Of a stretch of 64,000 nucleotides of DNA, positions 17,429-25,415 are shown in pieces (within the stretch, counting starts at the first letter, position 1; each line of letters opens with the position of its first letter). Below the pieces are notes generated by a model, which did not search any database, was not told the origin of the DNA, and was given only the letters and a program-made list of their open reading frames with translations. The translations under genes were made by a program, and so were the position numbers. Source of the DNA: Deltaproteobacteria bacterium HGW-Deltaproteobacteria-15 (GTDB lineage Bacteria; Desulfobacterota; DSM-4660; Desulfatiglandales; HGW-15); the NCBI GenBank assembly GCA_002840535.1, contig PHBH01000016.1, forward strand, positions 1 to 64,000. Direction: 5' to 3'.

Positions 17429-18376
17429 TCATACTGGAGAGCGGTGTTCCGCGGAAATTCTTTTGTACAGGTCCTCCGTGTCCTCCCGGCGGCAGAGCTC
17501 GGTCCCCGGAGTCATCACGGCAGCTGCCCCGGCAGCTACCCCGAACCGTATTGCCTCGGGTATGGACAATCCTCTATCAAGCCCGAGGACGATTCCCGCA
17601 ACCGTACTGTCGCCCGCTCCAACCTTGCTTCTGATCGGCACCGTGGGGGCCCTCACCCTCTCCCATCCGTCTTTCCAGGTCGCAAGCGCCCCGGCCGCAC
17701 CCAGAGAAATCACGACGATCTCGCTTCCACCCTGCTTCACTATTTCTGCGGCGTATTCTTCCTGTTCCCCTTCGCTTCCCAGGGACTTTCCCGCGAGGGA
17801 CTGCATCTCCCGGATGTTGGGTTTGATGAGAAAAACAGACGCCTCTACTGCACGGGCCAGTGCTTCCCCGGAGGTATCCACAATCAGCTTTCCGCCGAAT
17901 TCCCGAACCGCTCTGGCAACCCTGGCGTAGAAATCCACCGGCACACCCGGAGGAAGACTCCCGCTCGCCACCACAAACTCCGGTTTGGGTTCGCACCGGT
18001 CGAGTCTTTCCAGCAGCCCTTCACATTCCCCCTGGTGGATTTCGGGACCGGGCATGCCGAAACGATACTGCTGGCCCGTAGAATCCTCGTAAATTATGAG
18101 GTTCTCTCTTGTCATGCCTTGAACGGGAACGGATTCATAGGCGAGGCCTTCGGACTGAAGGAGATTGTCCATCATCCGCCCCACACCACCCCCGGCAAGA
18201 TAAAAGGCCAGTGATTCCCCTCCAAGCTTTGCAATGGCCCTCGATACATTGATCCCGCCGCCTCCCGGTTCAAAGCGAGGAGAGGCGCAGCGGAGTTTTC
18301 TCTCTGCCACGACATTTTCGACTGCGCTGCTTTTGTCGATGGCAGGATTCATGGTGATGGTCCAGATCCTGGGCAT
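17429..18376 (-). CDS. pfkB: 6-phosphofructokinase II / PfkB-family sugar kinase
   Basis: 315 aa. The start MPRIWTITMNPAIDKS and FEPGGGGINVSRAI closely follow E. coli PfkB; the nucleotide/anion-hole motif VGAGDSTVAGIVLG contains the catalytic Asp, and GSLPPGV plus VKPN-like IKPNIREMQ are conserved. It phosphorylates fructose 6-phosphate (or another phosphosugar) with ATP. ATG 18376 is preferred, 9 nt after AAAGGA; an in-frame ATG at 18382 is possible. An AATACAGGA-type site reading towards this gene lies at 18553-18561. Confidence 0.9.
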   Translation of the reverse strand: MPRIWTITMNPAIDKSSAVENVVAERKLRCASPRFEPGGGGINVSRAIAKLGGESLAFYLAGGGVGRMMDNLLQSEGLAYESVPVQGMTRENLIIYEDSTGQQYRFGMPGPEIHQGECEGLLERLDRCEPKPEFVVASGSLPPGVPVDFYARVARAVREFGGKLIVDTSGEALARAVEASVFLIKPNIREMQSLAGKSLGSEGEQEEYAAEIVKQGGSEIVVISLGAAGALATWKDGWERVRAPTVPIRSKVGAGDSTVAGIVLGLDRGLSIPEAIRFGVAAGAAAVMTPGTELCRREDTEDLYKRISAEHRSPV

Positions 18377-18493
18377 AAGCATCCATCCTTTACTGATGAA
18401 GTTGTCCTGCTTCTTTATGGAGCAAAGGGAAATACCCGTGAAGCAGGTAAAAGGTGTATTTGCATTACCAGGCAGTCGTAGTCGGGTGGGGTG

Positions 18494-18503
18494 AATACAG
18501 GAT
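18494..18503 (+). promoter_or_regulatory. AATACAGGAT site 1
   Basis: AATACAGGATTCCCTG; about 92 nt before the small gene at 18596. A second part of the longer motif, TTCC..TATTTAC, appears further on at 18526-18539. It is one of five such sites between 18.4 and 23 kb. Confidence 0.6.
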
Positions 18504-18552
18504 TCCCTGCCTGACAGATACATTGTTCCATCTATTTACCAAGAAAGAGGAG

Positions 18553-18561
18553 TCCTGTATT
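18553..18561 (-). promoter_or_regulatory. AATACAGGA site (minus strand), towards pfkB
   Basis: TCCTGTATT on the plus strand reads AATACAGGA on the minus strand, facing pfkB about 180 nt away. With site 1 it forms a widely spaced inverted pair. Confidence 0.4.
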
Positions 18562-18595
18562 TCTGCTGAGAACCAGGTCAGGAAAAGGAGGCTGA

Positions 18596-18784
18596 ATGAA
18601 GACGATCTACATGGTTTGTCGCTCCAAGAAGGAAACCCCCCGTGAGTTGATCCGCCTGATGGAATCCCTTTTCCCTGAGTGTGAAGTGCAAATCGTTTAC
18701 GATGCGAAGCCGAATCGCGCAATGGATTCGGCCGTTAAAAGCCCGATATCATCTCCTCATGGGAGCTGCACTCTTCGAAGTTGA
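18596..18784 (+). CDS. Small orphan protein behind AATACAGGAT site 1
   Basis: 62 aa, with start at ATG 18596 after a very strong Shine-Dalgarno (AAAAGGAGGCTGA). The first 45 residues (MKTIYMVCRSKKETPREL, then LMESLFPECEVQIVYDA) look like a real alpha/beta segment; the last 15 are Ser/Pro-rich, and the frame ends 3 bp before the convergent kinase stop, so the 3' part may be decayed or shifted. No recognised family. Confidence 0.5.
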   Translation: MKTIYMVCRSKKETPRELIRLMESLFPECEVQIVYDAKPNRAMDSAVKSPISSPHGSCTLRS

Positions 18785-18787
18785 TGC

Positions 18788-19960
18788 CTATGAGGATGGA
18801 GCGAGCCCCTTGGCCAGGGAAACTGAGAATGTCGCCCCCTTCTCGGGACCGGAAATTGTCCAAACCTCCCCTTTGTGATGATGCGCGATTTCCCTGACCG
18901 TCGCGAGTCCGAGTCCGGCTCCCTCGACCCCTCTGGACGTCTTGCTTCTGAAGAAAGGGCCGAAGATCTTCTCGGTGTCTCCTTCCTGGAGCCCTGCTCC
19001 ATCATCGTGAACGGAAATGATATGGTATCTTCCGCCATCCTCGTATTGGATATCGATCCTGCTCAATTCCTCTCCCCCGTATTTCAAGGCATTCTCCACG
19101 AGATTTCTCAGGATCCGAAGAAGGGAAAGCCTGTCCGCCATGATGTCCGGTGCTGCTTCGGGAATGGAAAGCTCCACCTTTCTCGTGTTCAAGTCCGGGC
19201 TGAACTCATCCCGGACAAGCCGGAACAATTCCCATAACGAGACCTTTTCCACATTCAGGGGCGCCTCCTTCGCGGAAATATAGGTGTTGATCTTTTGCAC
19301 CAGGCCCACGAGCTGCTCGGAAGACTCCAGAATGCGATGACAGTACTCCCTGCCGGTTTCGTCTATGGAATCCTTGAAAAGTTCGGCCATTCTTTTTACA
19401 TACCCGTGAATAGCAAAGGCCGGGTTTTTCAAGTCGTGAGAGACCGTATACGCGAAGAATTTTATTTCGTTCGTGCTTCTTTCAAGTGCTTCATTGGCGG
19501 CTGCCAATTCGGCGGTGCGTTCCTGAACCCTGAGCTCAAGCTCATCATGGGCCTTTCTGAGCGCCTCCTCCGCCCTCCAACGCTCCAGGGCGTATCGAAT
19601 GGAGCGGTCCAAAAGGGGTCCGTTCAGCTGTGACTTCACCAGGTAATCCGTTGCCCCTAATCTCATAGCTTCAAAATCGACATCATAGTTCTCATGGCCC
19701 GTCACGAGAATCATGGGTGCGTTGCAGCCTCTTTCCTGCATCCCTCGGAGAAGGTCGATCGCGTTACGGGCGCCGAGTCGATAGTCGAGCAGATAGACCT
19801 GATTTGCACCACAGACCATCCTTTCCAACGCCATTTCGTATGTAGGCACCCATTCGAGCTCGTACCTGGTTCTCTTTACCTCGGATAGAAGTTCCCTGAT
19901 CAGGATGAAATCATCCTCATCGTCCTCGACAAGAAGAACCCTGATAACCTCGTCGTTCAC
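18788..19960 (-). CDS. Response-regulator/histidine-kinase hybrid (REC-HisKA-HATPase)
   Basis: 390 aa, starting at GTG 19960 after GGAGGGTCTT. An N-terminal receiver (about 5-125; VEDDEDD pocket, phospho-Asp in YLLDYRLG) is followed by a coiled coil (about 130-170), an H-box AYTVSHDLKNP and a HATPase domain (NLVENALKYGG; VHDDGAGLQ; GAGLGLA). No membrane helix, so cytoplasmic. Such REC-first kinases relay signals from another kinase. The promoter region contains the perfect AATACAGG-CAAT-CCTGTATT palindrome at 20011-20030, about 50 nt upstream. Confidence 0.9.
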   Translation of the reverse strand: MNDEVIRVLLVEDDEDDFILIRELLSEVKRTRYELEWVPTYEMALERMVCGANQVYLLDYRLGARNAIDLLRGMQERGCNAPMILVTGHENYDVDFEAMRLGATDYLVKSQLNGPLLDRSIRYALERWRAEEALRKAHDELELRVQERTAELAAANEALERSTNEIKFFAYTVSHDLKNPAFAIHGYVKRMAELFKDSIDETGREYCHRILESSEQLVGLVQKINTYISAKEAPLNVEKVSLWELFRLVRDEFSPDLNTRKVELSIPEAAPDIMADRLSLLRILRNLVENALKYGGEELSRIDIQYEDGGRYHIISVHDDGAGLQEGDTEKIFGPFFRSKTSRGVEGAGLGLATVREIAHHHKGEVWTISGPEKGATFSVSLAKGLAPSS

Positions 19961-20010
19961 AAGACCCTCCGAAATAAAGGGAAAATGTGAACCATACCCC
20001 TAATCGTGTC

Positions 20011-20030
20011 AATACAGGCAATCCTGTATT
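20011..20030 (-). promoter_or_regulatory. AATACAGG palindrome (site 2), operator candidate
   Basis: AATACAGGCAATCCTGTATT: 8-bp arms with a 4-nt spacer, perfect. On the minus strand it reads AATACAGGATTGCCTG and lies about 50-60 nt before the GTG of the hybrid kinase. A perfect palindrome suits a dimeric DNA-binding protein. Confidence 0.6.
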
Positions 20031-20227
20031 CCTGAACGAAGGAGAGTGATCTCTTCATCGACAAACCTCCGCTACTATTCGATCAAACAAGGACAGATAG
20101 TAGCTGCGTCTCTGGTTTGGATGAATTGGGCACAACATGTATTCCAGTCTCAGAATATTGGTAACGTGGCTGAAGTTCTCTCAGACCCGGCGAACGTAGT
20201 ATGAAATACAGCTTCGCCCGGCCCGGT

Positions 20228-20250
20228 AATACAGGATGTTTCCCATTTAC
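20228..20250 (+). promoter_or_regulatory. AATACAGGAT site 3 (extended 23-nt form)
   Basis: AATACAGGATGTTTCC-C-ATTTAC; identical to site 4 at 21 of 23 positions. It ends 53 nt before the small gene at 20304. Confidence 0.65.
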
Positions 20251-20303
20251 GGTCCGACGATTCCGGAAGAACATGGGACGAACCATTCACGGAGAGGTGC
20301 GTT

Positions 20304-20645
20304 ATGGCTAAAGAGAGAATGAACAGCGTCAATCCATTTGGCCCTGAGGATGTCCTTGAACTCCTTCTTGAAAAGCTTAGCCGCCGAGGGGTGCTTCTGT
20401 TGCAGGTCCCCAGGTTCATCAAAGATGTCATGAACATCATTTCCGACAATAAGTCCCTGCCTCAAGGAATGGTTAACCACAGACTCATTCTGCTTGGGTG
20501 GGATGAGCGCATTCTCGACGGGTATATTCTCGAGTTGATTCGCTTCCTGTCCGAGAGTTCGGCAAATCCATACGCCAGGGGCACGGCTCCTTTCGCCGGA
20601 TCCCAGCCAAAGGTCGGCATAGCCGGTGAGAACAGGCTGCACTAG
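20304..20645 (+). CDS. Small orphan protein behind AATACAGGAT site 3
   Basis: 113 aa from ATG 20304 with GGAGAGGTGCGTT upstream. The first 90 residues look globular and mostly helical (GPEDVLELLLEKLSRRGVLLLQVPRFIKDVMNII in two short runs), with a disordered tail. No recognised family, no signal peptide and no membrane segment. It is convergent with the PLD-VTT gene 9 bp away. Confidence 0.6.
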   Translation: MAKERMNSVNPFGPEDVLELLLEKLSRRGVLLLQVPRFIKDVMNIISDNKSLPQGMVNHRLILLGWDERILDGYILELIRFLSESSANPYARGTAPFAGSQPKVGIAGENRLH

Positions 20646-20654
20646 CTCTACTCT

Positions 20655-22778
20655 CTATCCTTCTTCACCGCGGCTTGCAAAGAACCTGGACTTGACGATC
20701 AAGACAGCCCCCACTATCAGAGCCGCTATCACACCGAGGGCGGCAAGGCTTTCGATATCCGGTTGACGGATAGCCGCTTCGAGTTGTCGCTCGAAGATGG
20801 TTGCTGCCGTAATCCCAGGCGTCATCCCGATGAGGGTGCCAAGGACGTACTCGTAAAAACGGATGTGGCTTGCGCCTGCCGCAAGGTTTACGATCGTAAA
20901 GGGCGCCACCGGGAGGATGCGGGCGGTCGTCACAACAAGTACTCCATGCCTTGCCAGCCGCCTGCTCAACCGGTTCAGCCTTGAACCTGCCAGACGACTC
21001 ACCACCTTGCGCCCCAACAGCCAACCTATCCCATAGGTCACCACAGCGGCCAAGAGACATCCGAAAAGGGAGTAGAAAAATCCGCTGACAGGTCCAAACA
21101 TGAAGGCGGTGGCAACAATCATGATGGTGACGGGAAACATGATCAGACTGCCGATCACATAGCCTGCGAGAACAATCACGGGTGCCATCCCTGTGCTGTG
21201 AAGGTATTTTCCGGCTGCGGAGATCGTGTCGAGGTTGACCAATTCTTTGAGCGGTGTCCACTGCCATGCTGCAGCAAGCCCGATAAGAACCAGAAGCAGG
21301 ATGACGAATCGCAGGAGCTTTCGCGGGCCTTTTCTGGAAACCTCTTCGGGCATGAACTCATAGAGGAGCTTTTCGGGGTCAATAGGTTCTATGGGATCGA
21401 TCGTGGTGTCCGGGAGGAGGTCGCTCGTCCAGGAAAGCTCTTCCTTTGGAAAGGGAACGAGAGTGCGGCTGCCGCCGCGCAGTTTCTCCACGGCTTTTAT
21501 GAGCGAGCCTTCCGCTGCAAAGGTCCCATGAAACTCCTCGCTCCGTACCCCCAGGTGTTCGCAAAGCAGTGAGGTGCGGAATTCCCCAATCGTTTTCTCG
21601 ATCCGTTCCTGGCCCGAGGATTCAAAGGCAAGATCACATTCCGCATCCACTGCCATGGAACGGTTGCTCAGATTGGATGAACCGACTCGCACAAAGGTAT
21701 CATCCACGACCATGAGCTTGGAATGAACATTGATGCCTCTTCCATCGATGCCCGGCGCCGTGGGATAGTAAACCTTCAGCCGCCCGTGCACGTCCGCCTC
21801 CCGGATTCTGGCGAGCAGCTTGGCTCGAAAAACACCCATCGTCGTCTCCTCGAGCCATTCAGAGCCCGCCCTGAGGACCAGCACGATTTCCGGACCTTTT
21901 TCCTTCCTGAGATTTTCTGCAAGGGCCTCGCCGATAGAGAAGGAAGAGAGATACTGGTTTTCCATATAGATGAATTCCCGGGCTGCGGCGAATGAATCCA
22001 CATAAAGGGTTTCCACCTCCTTGACCGCCCCCCTTCCGTTGTATGCCGGCTCCGTTCGGACCAGGGCGACGCGGATATCCCGAAGCGCAGGAGCTAATTC
22101 CGCGGGCCAGGGATCGCTGCCTGGTTTTTCGGGCGGCCTGATGACCTTTCCCCTGGCCCGATGCCATCTCGCTCTCACCAGGTCGCCCAGCGCCCGCGCC
22201 GCTTCTCCGTCTACAGCCATCTGAACGTCATGAAAGGGGCCGTAAAGCTTGCCGTTCGGATCCACCCGTCGAGGATTATAGACCTGATGGTCCGGCGTAT
22301 CCCATCTTCCCTTGGTCAGATCCATCCCGCCCACAAAGGCGATGGAGTCGTCAATCACGATCACCTTCTGGTGCTGGGAACCGCCAAGGGGGTGTTTGCC
22401 GTCCAGGTAGAAATGGATTCTACGATGTCTTTTCCAGGGCAGTCTGAAGACCGGGAACAGCTCTCGTTCGAAGACGTAGATTGCGGCGAAGTCCCACCCG
22501 AGGATGTGGATCTGAAGCTTCTTCTTCCTCTTCGCCAGGGCAAGCAGAAACTCGCTCAGGATTGCAGGGAAACCTTCCCTTTCATTCTCCGGAAACAACC
22601 GGGTCCGGCTGTCGATATCCCATCCGGTGATCAGGATGGATTTCTCAGCCTTGAGGGCCGAGCGGAAAAATGCGTCAAAGTAGGAGGCCCCATCGATCAG
22701 GAATGCCGTTCTAGCCGCAGGTAGGATGCGCCAGCAGTTCCTCCCCTCTTTCAGTATTCTCTCCATAGACTCTAACAT
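20655..22778 (-). CDS. Phospholipase D-family protein fused to a VTT (DedA/TVP38) membrane domain
   Basis: 707 aa. Two HKD catalytic motifs define the PLD part: H136-K138-D143 (HQKVIVIDD) and H352-K354-D359 (HSKLMVVDD). The C-terminal third (about 485-707) has five to six helices and the VTT pattern ARILPVAPFTIVNLAAGAS plus GTLIGMTPGI. PLD-VTT fusions are known in bacteria; they probably remodel or hydrolyse membrane phospholipids, and VTT proteins are associated with lipid scrambling or transport. ATG 22778 or the in-frame ATG 22766 may be used. Substrate unknown. Confidence 0.9.
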   Translation of the reverse strand: MLESMERILKEGRNCWRILPAARTAFLIDGASYFDAFFRSALKAEKSILITGWDIDSRTRLFPENEREGFPAILSEFLLALAKRKKKLQIHILGWDFAAIYVFERELFPVFRLPWKRHRRIHFYLDGKHPLGGSQHQKVIVIDDSIAFVGGMDLTKGRWDTPDHQVYNPRRVDPNGKLYGPFHDVQMAVDGEAARALGDLVRARWHRARGKVIRPPEKPGSDPWPAELAPALRDIRVALVRTEPAYNGRGAVKEVETLYVDSFAAAREFIYMENQYLSSFSIGEALAENLRKEKGPEIVLVLRAGSEWLEETTMGVFRAKLLARIREADVHGRLKVYYPTAPGIDGRGINVHSKLMVVDDTFVRVGSSNLSNRSMAVDAECDLAFESSGQERIEKTIGEFRTSLLCEHLGVRSEEFHGTFAAEGSLIKAVEKLRGGSRTLVPFPKEELSWTSDLLPDTTIDPIEPIDPEKLLYEFMPEEVSRKGPRKLLRFVILLLVLIGLAAAWQWTPLKELVNLDTISAAGKYLHSTGMAPVIVLAGYVIGSLIMFPVTIMIVATAFMFGPVSGFFYSLFGCLLAAVVTYGIGWLLGRKVVSRLAGSRLNRLSRRLARHGVLVVTTARILPVAPFTIVNLAAGASHIRFYEYVLGTLIGMTPGITAATIFERQLEAAIRQPDIESLAALGVIAALIVGAVLIVKSRFFASRGEEG

Positions 22779-22895
22779 TCATGACCTGCCCCTCCCGGTG
22801 AATGGGGCGGAAAGGGTATAATTGCTCAAAATTTCCCTATCCCACTGTAGTCTCCTTGTGCTTCTGATCCCAATTCTTTCTAAAGGGTAATTCTG

Positions 22896-22918
22896 AATAC
22901 AGGATATTTCCTATTTAC
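22896..22918 (+). promoter_or_regulatory. AATACAGGAT site 4 (extended 23-nt form)
   Basis: AATACAGGATATTTCC-T-ATTTAC, followed by an inverted repeat CGCGAGGCGCG. It lies about 95 nt before the STAS-like gene at 23014. Confidence 0.65.
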
Positions 22919-23013
22919 TTCGCGAGGCGCGAAAATCATAAATGGGGCAGGAGTGGGATCTCACGAAGACCGCGCGAGATAATTCGGAATTTCAACACGA
23001 CAGGAGTCTTTCC

Positions 23014-23307
23014 ATGTCAGATTTTTTTCGGGTTCTGGTCCATAGAAACAGCGACACCCTTCACCTTCGATTGGAAGGCGACTTTGACGATGAAGCGGCA
23101 CGACAGGTGGTCCTCCTGATTGGAGCTAATGTCAATGGAGCGGGAAGAGTCTTTATTCACACGAATGGCCTGGGAAGAATCTTTCCCGTAGGTCAGGAGG
23201 TTTTTCACAAAAATCTTCCTGCACTTCAGAGGGATCGCGTCAATTATATCTTCACGGGAGAGAAGGCCAGGCAGATTGCACCAAAGGGGGTTCGAGTCCT
23301 GATATAG
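23014..23307 (+). CDS. Small STAS-like protein
   Basis: 97 aa; ATG 23014 is 8 nt behind AGGAG. The alternation of strands and helices (FRVLVHRNSDTLHLRLEGDF; VFIHTNGL; VNYIFTGEKA) resembles anti-sigma-antagonist/STAS folds, but no Ser-phosphorylation motif is clear. I recall similar short proteins from other deltaproteobacteria; no function is known. It lies between the PLD-VTT gene and a hybrid kinase (convergent), behind AATACAGGAT site 4, and is likely part of the same regulon as the other small genes here. Confidence 0.65.
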   Translation: MSDFFRVLVHRNSDTLHLRLEGDFDDEAARQVVLLIGANVNGAGRVFIHTNGLGRIFPVGQEVFHKNLPALQRDRVNYIFTGEKARQIAPKGVRVLI

Positions 23308-23338
23308 AAATACCCATAGCACGGCATAAAGAGCGAGG

Positions 23339-24955
23339 TTATCCCATTCGGGCGACCGCGGTGGCGGGTTCCTTGACCATGCCCTGCATCTGATGGAGGA
23401 TTTTGGATAAAGACGCCAGGGAAAAGGGCTTCTGAAGAAAGATTTCTGCTCCGGCATTCAGGATCTCCTGGGCAGGTCCCTCAATGGAATAGCCGCTGCA
23501 CACGATTACTTTCAGTCCGGGCCGGTATTGCATTAAGAGAGGGTATACGTCCCTTCCATGCATGTCCGGAAGCTGGATATCGAGCATGGCCAGATCGATC
23601 TCCCCCTGGTGTTCGCTGACCATTTTCAGGGATCCGGCCCCCGTCGTCGCTTCAAGCACGCGGTACCCCAGCCTCTCCAACATCTTTTTCGTCGCATCCA
23701 TTACCAGCTCATCATCTTCGATGACCAGGACCGTCCCCGTGCCTCCTATGTAGGATGGCTCCTGCTCCTTTCCGACCTTCAGCTCCTGCTTGATCGCGGG
23801 AAGGAGGATGTGAACCGAAGTTCCTTTGCCGGGCTCCGAGTCGATCTGGGTCCAGCCCTCGTGGTTCTTGACAATTCCGTATACTGCCGCCATACCAAGT
23901 CCCCTCCCATGGGATTTTGTTGTAAAAAATGGTTCGAAAATATGTTTCTTGATCTCCTCGTCCATGCCTATTCCGTTGTCCTGTATGGAAAGAATTACAT
24001 AAGGCCCCGGTAAAAGGCCGGAATATTCTGCAAGATCCCTCGACGTCATATCACGGTTGCAGGCAGAGATGTGTATGAACCCCTCGCCCTCGATCGCATC
24101 CGATGCATTGCCGAGCACCGCAGACAGCACCATCTGCATCTGTGTGAAGTCGGCCATGACCGGCCAGGTTTCGGATGGCAAATCCTCCCTTATCGAAATG
24201 CCTGGTCTCACCGAATGATTTACGAGGGGGAGGGTCTCCTTGACGAATTCATAAAGGGATATGGCCTTCGGCTGATACTTCCCACCCCTCGCATACGCCA
24301 GGAGCTGGCTTGTCAAATGGGTCATCTTCCGGATGGCATCCTTCATTGGTTCAGTGTGGCCGGCGATGGAAAGGTTTTCCGGCAAGTCCATGTCCATCAG
24401 ATCGAGGTGGGCCGCTATAACGGCGAGCGCGTTATTGAACCTGTGGGCAATGCCGCCGGCCAGATTCCCTATGGCCTCCATTTTGCGGGCTTGCTGAAGA
24501 TGGGACTCCAGTCTTTTCTTCTCAGCCTGGGCCGTTTTGCTTTCTGTGATATCCATGGAAATGATCATGGCCCCACCGGGAAAAGGGGATATCTGGACCT
24601 GAAGGAACCTGTCCTCATATTGGATTTCCGGAAATTCCTTGGCCGCACCTGACCGGATAACCTTCATCAGCTCCTCGTGCATATCTATTGCGTGCTTCCC
24701 CGCGTAATCCTTGTACATTACATCCCCGATGCGCGGCAGACGGGTTCCGGACCTTTCCCTTGCAAGGTTGTATTCAGTAATTCTTCCTTCCTGATCCACG
24801 ACTACGGTTCCGATCGGATAGTATTGAAACAAGGCGTGGTATCGCTGCTCCGAGCTGGAGAGTTTCCTGATCAGTTCCTCGCGATCCCTGCCCGACAGGT
24901 TCTTCAAGGCAATTTGCAGGAGCGATTTAAGGTACTTCTTAAGATAAGAGAGCAT
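23339..24955 (-). CDS. Hybrid histidine kinase (PAS-HisKA-HATPase-REC)
   Basis: 538 aa, no membrane helix. PAS at about 30-140 (LFQYYPIGTVVVDQEG), H-box NLAGGIAHRFNNALAVI, N-box LGNASDAIEGEG, G1 DNGIGMDEE and G2 GRGLGMAAVYG, then a C-terminal receiver from about 412 (VIEDDELV, phospho-Asp in LAMLDIQLPD). The H-box has Arg-Phe in place of the usual Glu-Ile/Phe after His, as in other kinases of this PAS-hybrid type. A short-range GGAG precedes the ATG. No dedicated output regulator is adjacent. Confidence 0.92.
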   Translation of the reverse strand: MLSYLKKYLKSLLQIALKNLSGRDREELIRKLSSSEQRYHALFQYYPIGTVVVDQEGRITEYNLARERSGTRLPRIGDVMYKDYAGKHAIDMHEELMKVIRSGAAKEFPEIQYEDRFLQVQISPFPGGAMIISMDITESKTAQAEKKRLESHLQQARKMEAIGNLAGGIAHRFNNALAVIAAHLDLMDMDLPENLSIAGHTEPMKDAIRKMTHLTSQLLAYARGGKYQPKAISLYEFVKETLPLVNHSVRPGISIREDLPSETWPVMADFTQMQMVLSAVLGNASDAIEGEGFIHISACNRDMTSRDLAEYSGLLPGPYVILSIQDNGIGMDEEIKKHIFEPFFTTKSHGRGLGMAAVYGIVKNHEGWTQIDSEPGKGTSVHILLPAIKQELKVGKEQEPSYIGGTGTVLVIEDDELVMDATKKMLERLGYRVLEATTGAGSLKMVSEHQGEIDLAMLDIQLPDMHGRDVYPLLMQYRPGLKVIVCSGYSIEGPAQEILNAGAEIFLQKPFSLASLSKILHQMQGMVKEPATAVARMG

Positions 24956-25415
24956 GCTCTACTCCTCTTTGCCTTCTGGAAAACGGACCTCCCCCCCGGG
25001 ACATTCAATCCAGCCTAGCAGGACTTCCAATCAGGTATATCGGTCAATTATCGAAAAAGATGAATCCCTTAACACGTTACAGCCAAGAGAGTGTGCAAGT
25101 GTCCAGGGCATGGGGGGCTCTTTCAAAAGAGATGTACTGGGGAAAACGCATGCAAAGGGGTAAAAGGCTCACCCCGGTGAAACCGGGGTCCAGAGGGTTG
25201 TAAGTAGCCGGAGGTACAAGATTCCGGTTTTTACCGCGATGACGAAAGAGGGCATTTTCGACTTTTTACGATTTCGTCAATTTTGTCATTTGAAATTGTT
25301 TCGGATTTCGTGCTTCGGATTTCGAATCTATTGATCACACTGCGTATGAACCCCTTTCAGGGGTCACCTGAATCCGCGCGCCTGTCCCGCAGAGCGGGGC
25401 TCTGAGGGTGGAGAC
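24956..25415. other. Intergenic region with dispersed repeats
   Basis: No credible gene. A CACCCCGGTGAAACCGGGGT hairpin lies near 25171-25190. At 25268-25325 is an AT-rich repeat built on TTTCGGATTTCG, a reverse-complement relative of the repeat at 39745-39790. The frames here are short and composition-poor. Confidence 0.55.

Noticed and set aside
24954..25163. 69-codon plus-strand frame after the hybrid kinase
   Set aside because: No ribosome site; lies in the divergent promoter region and repeat DNA.
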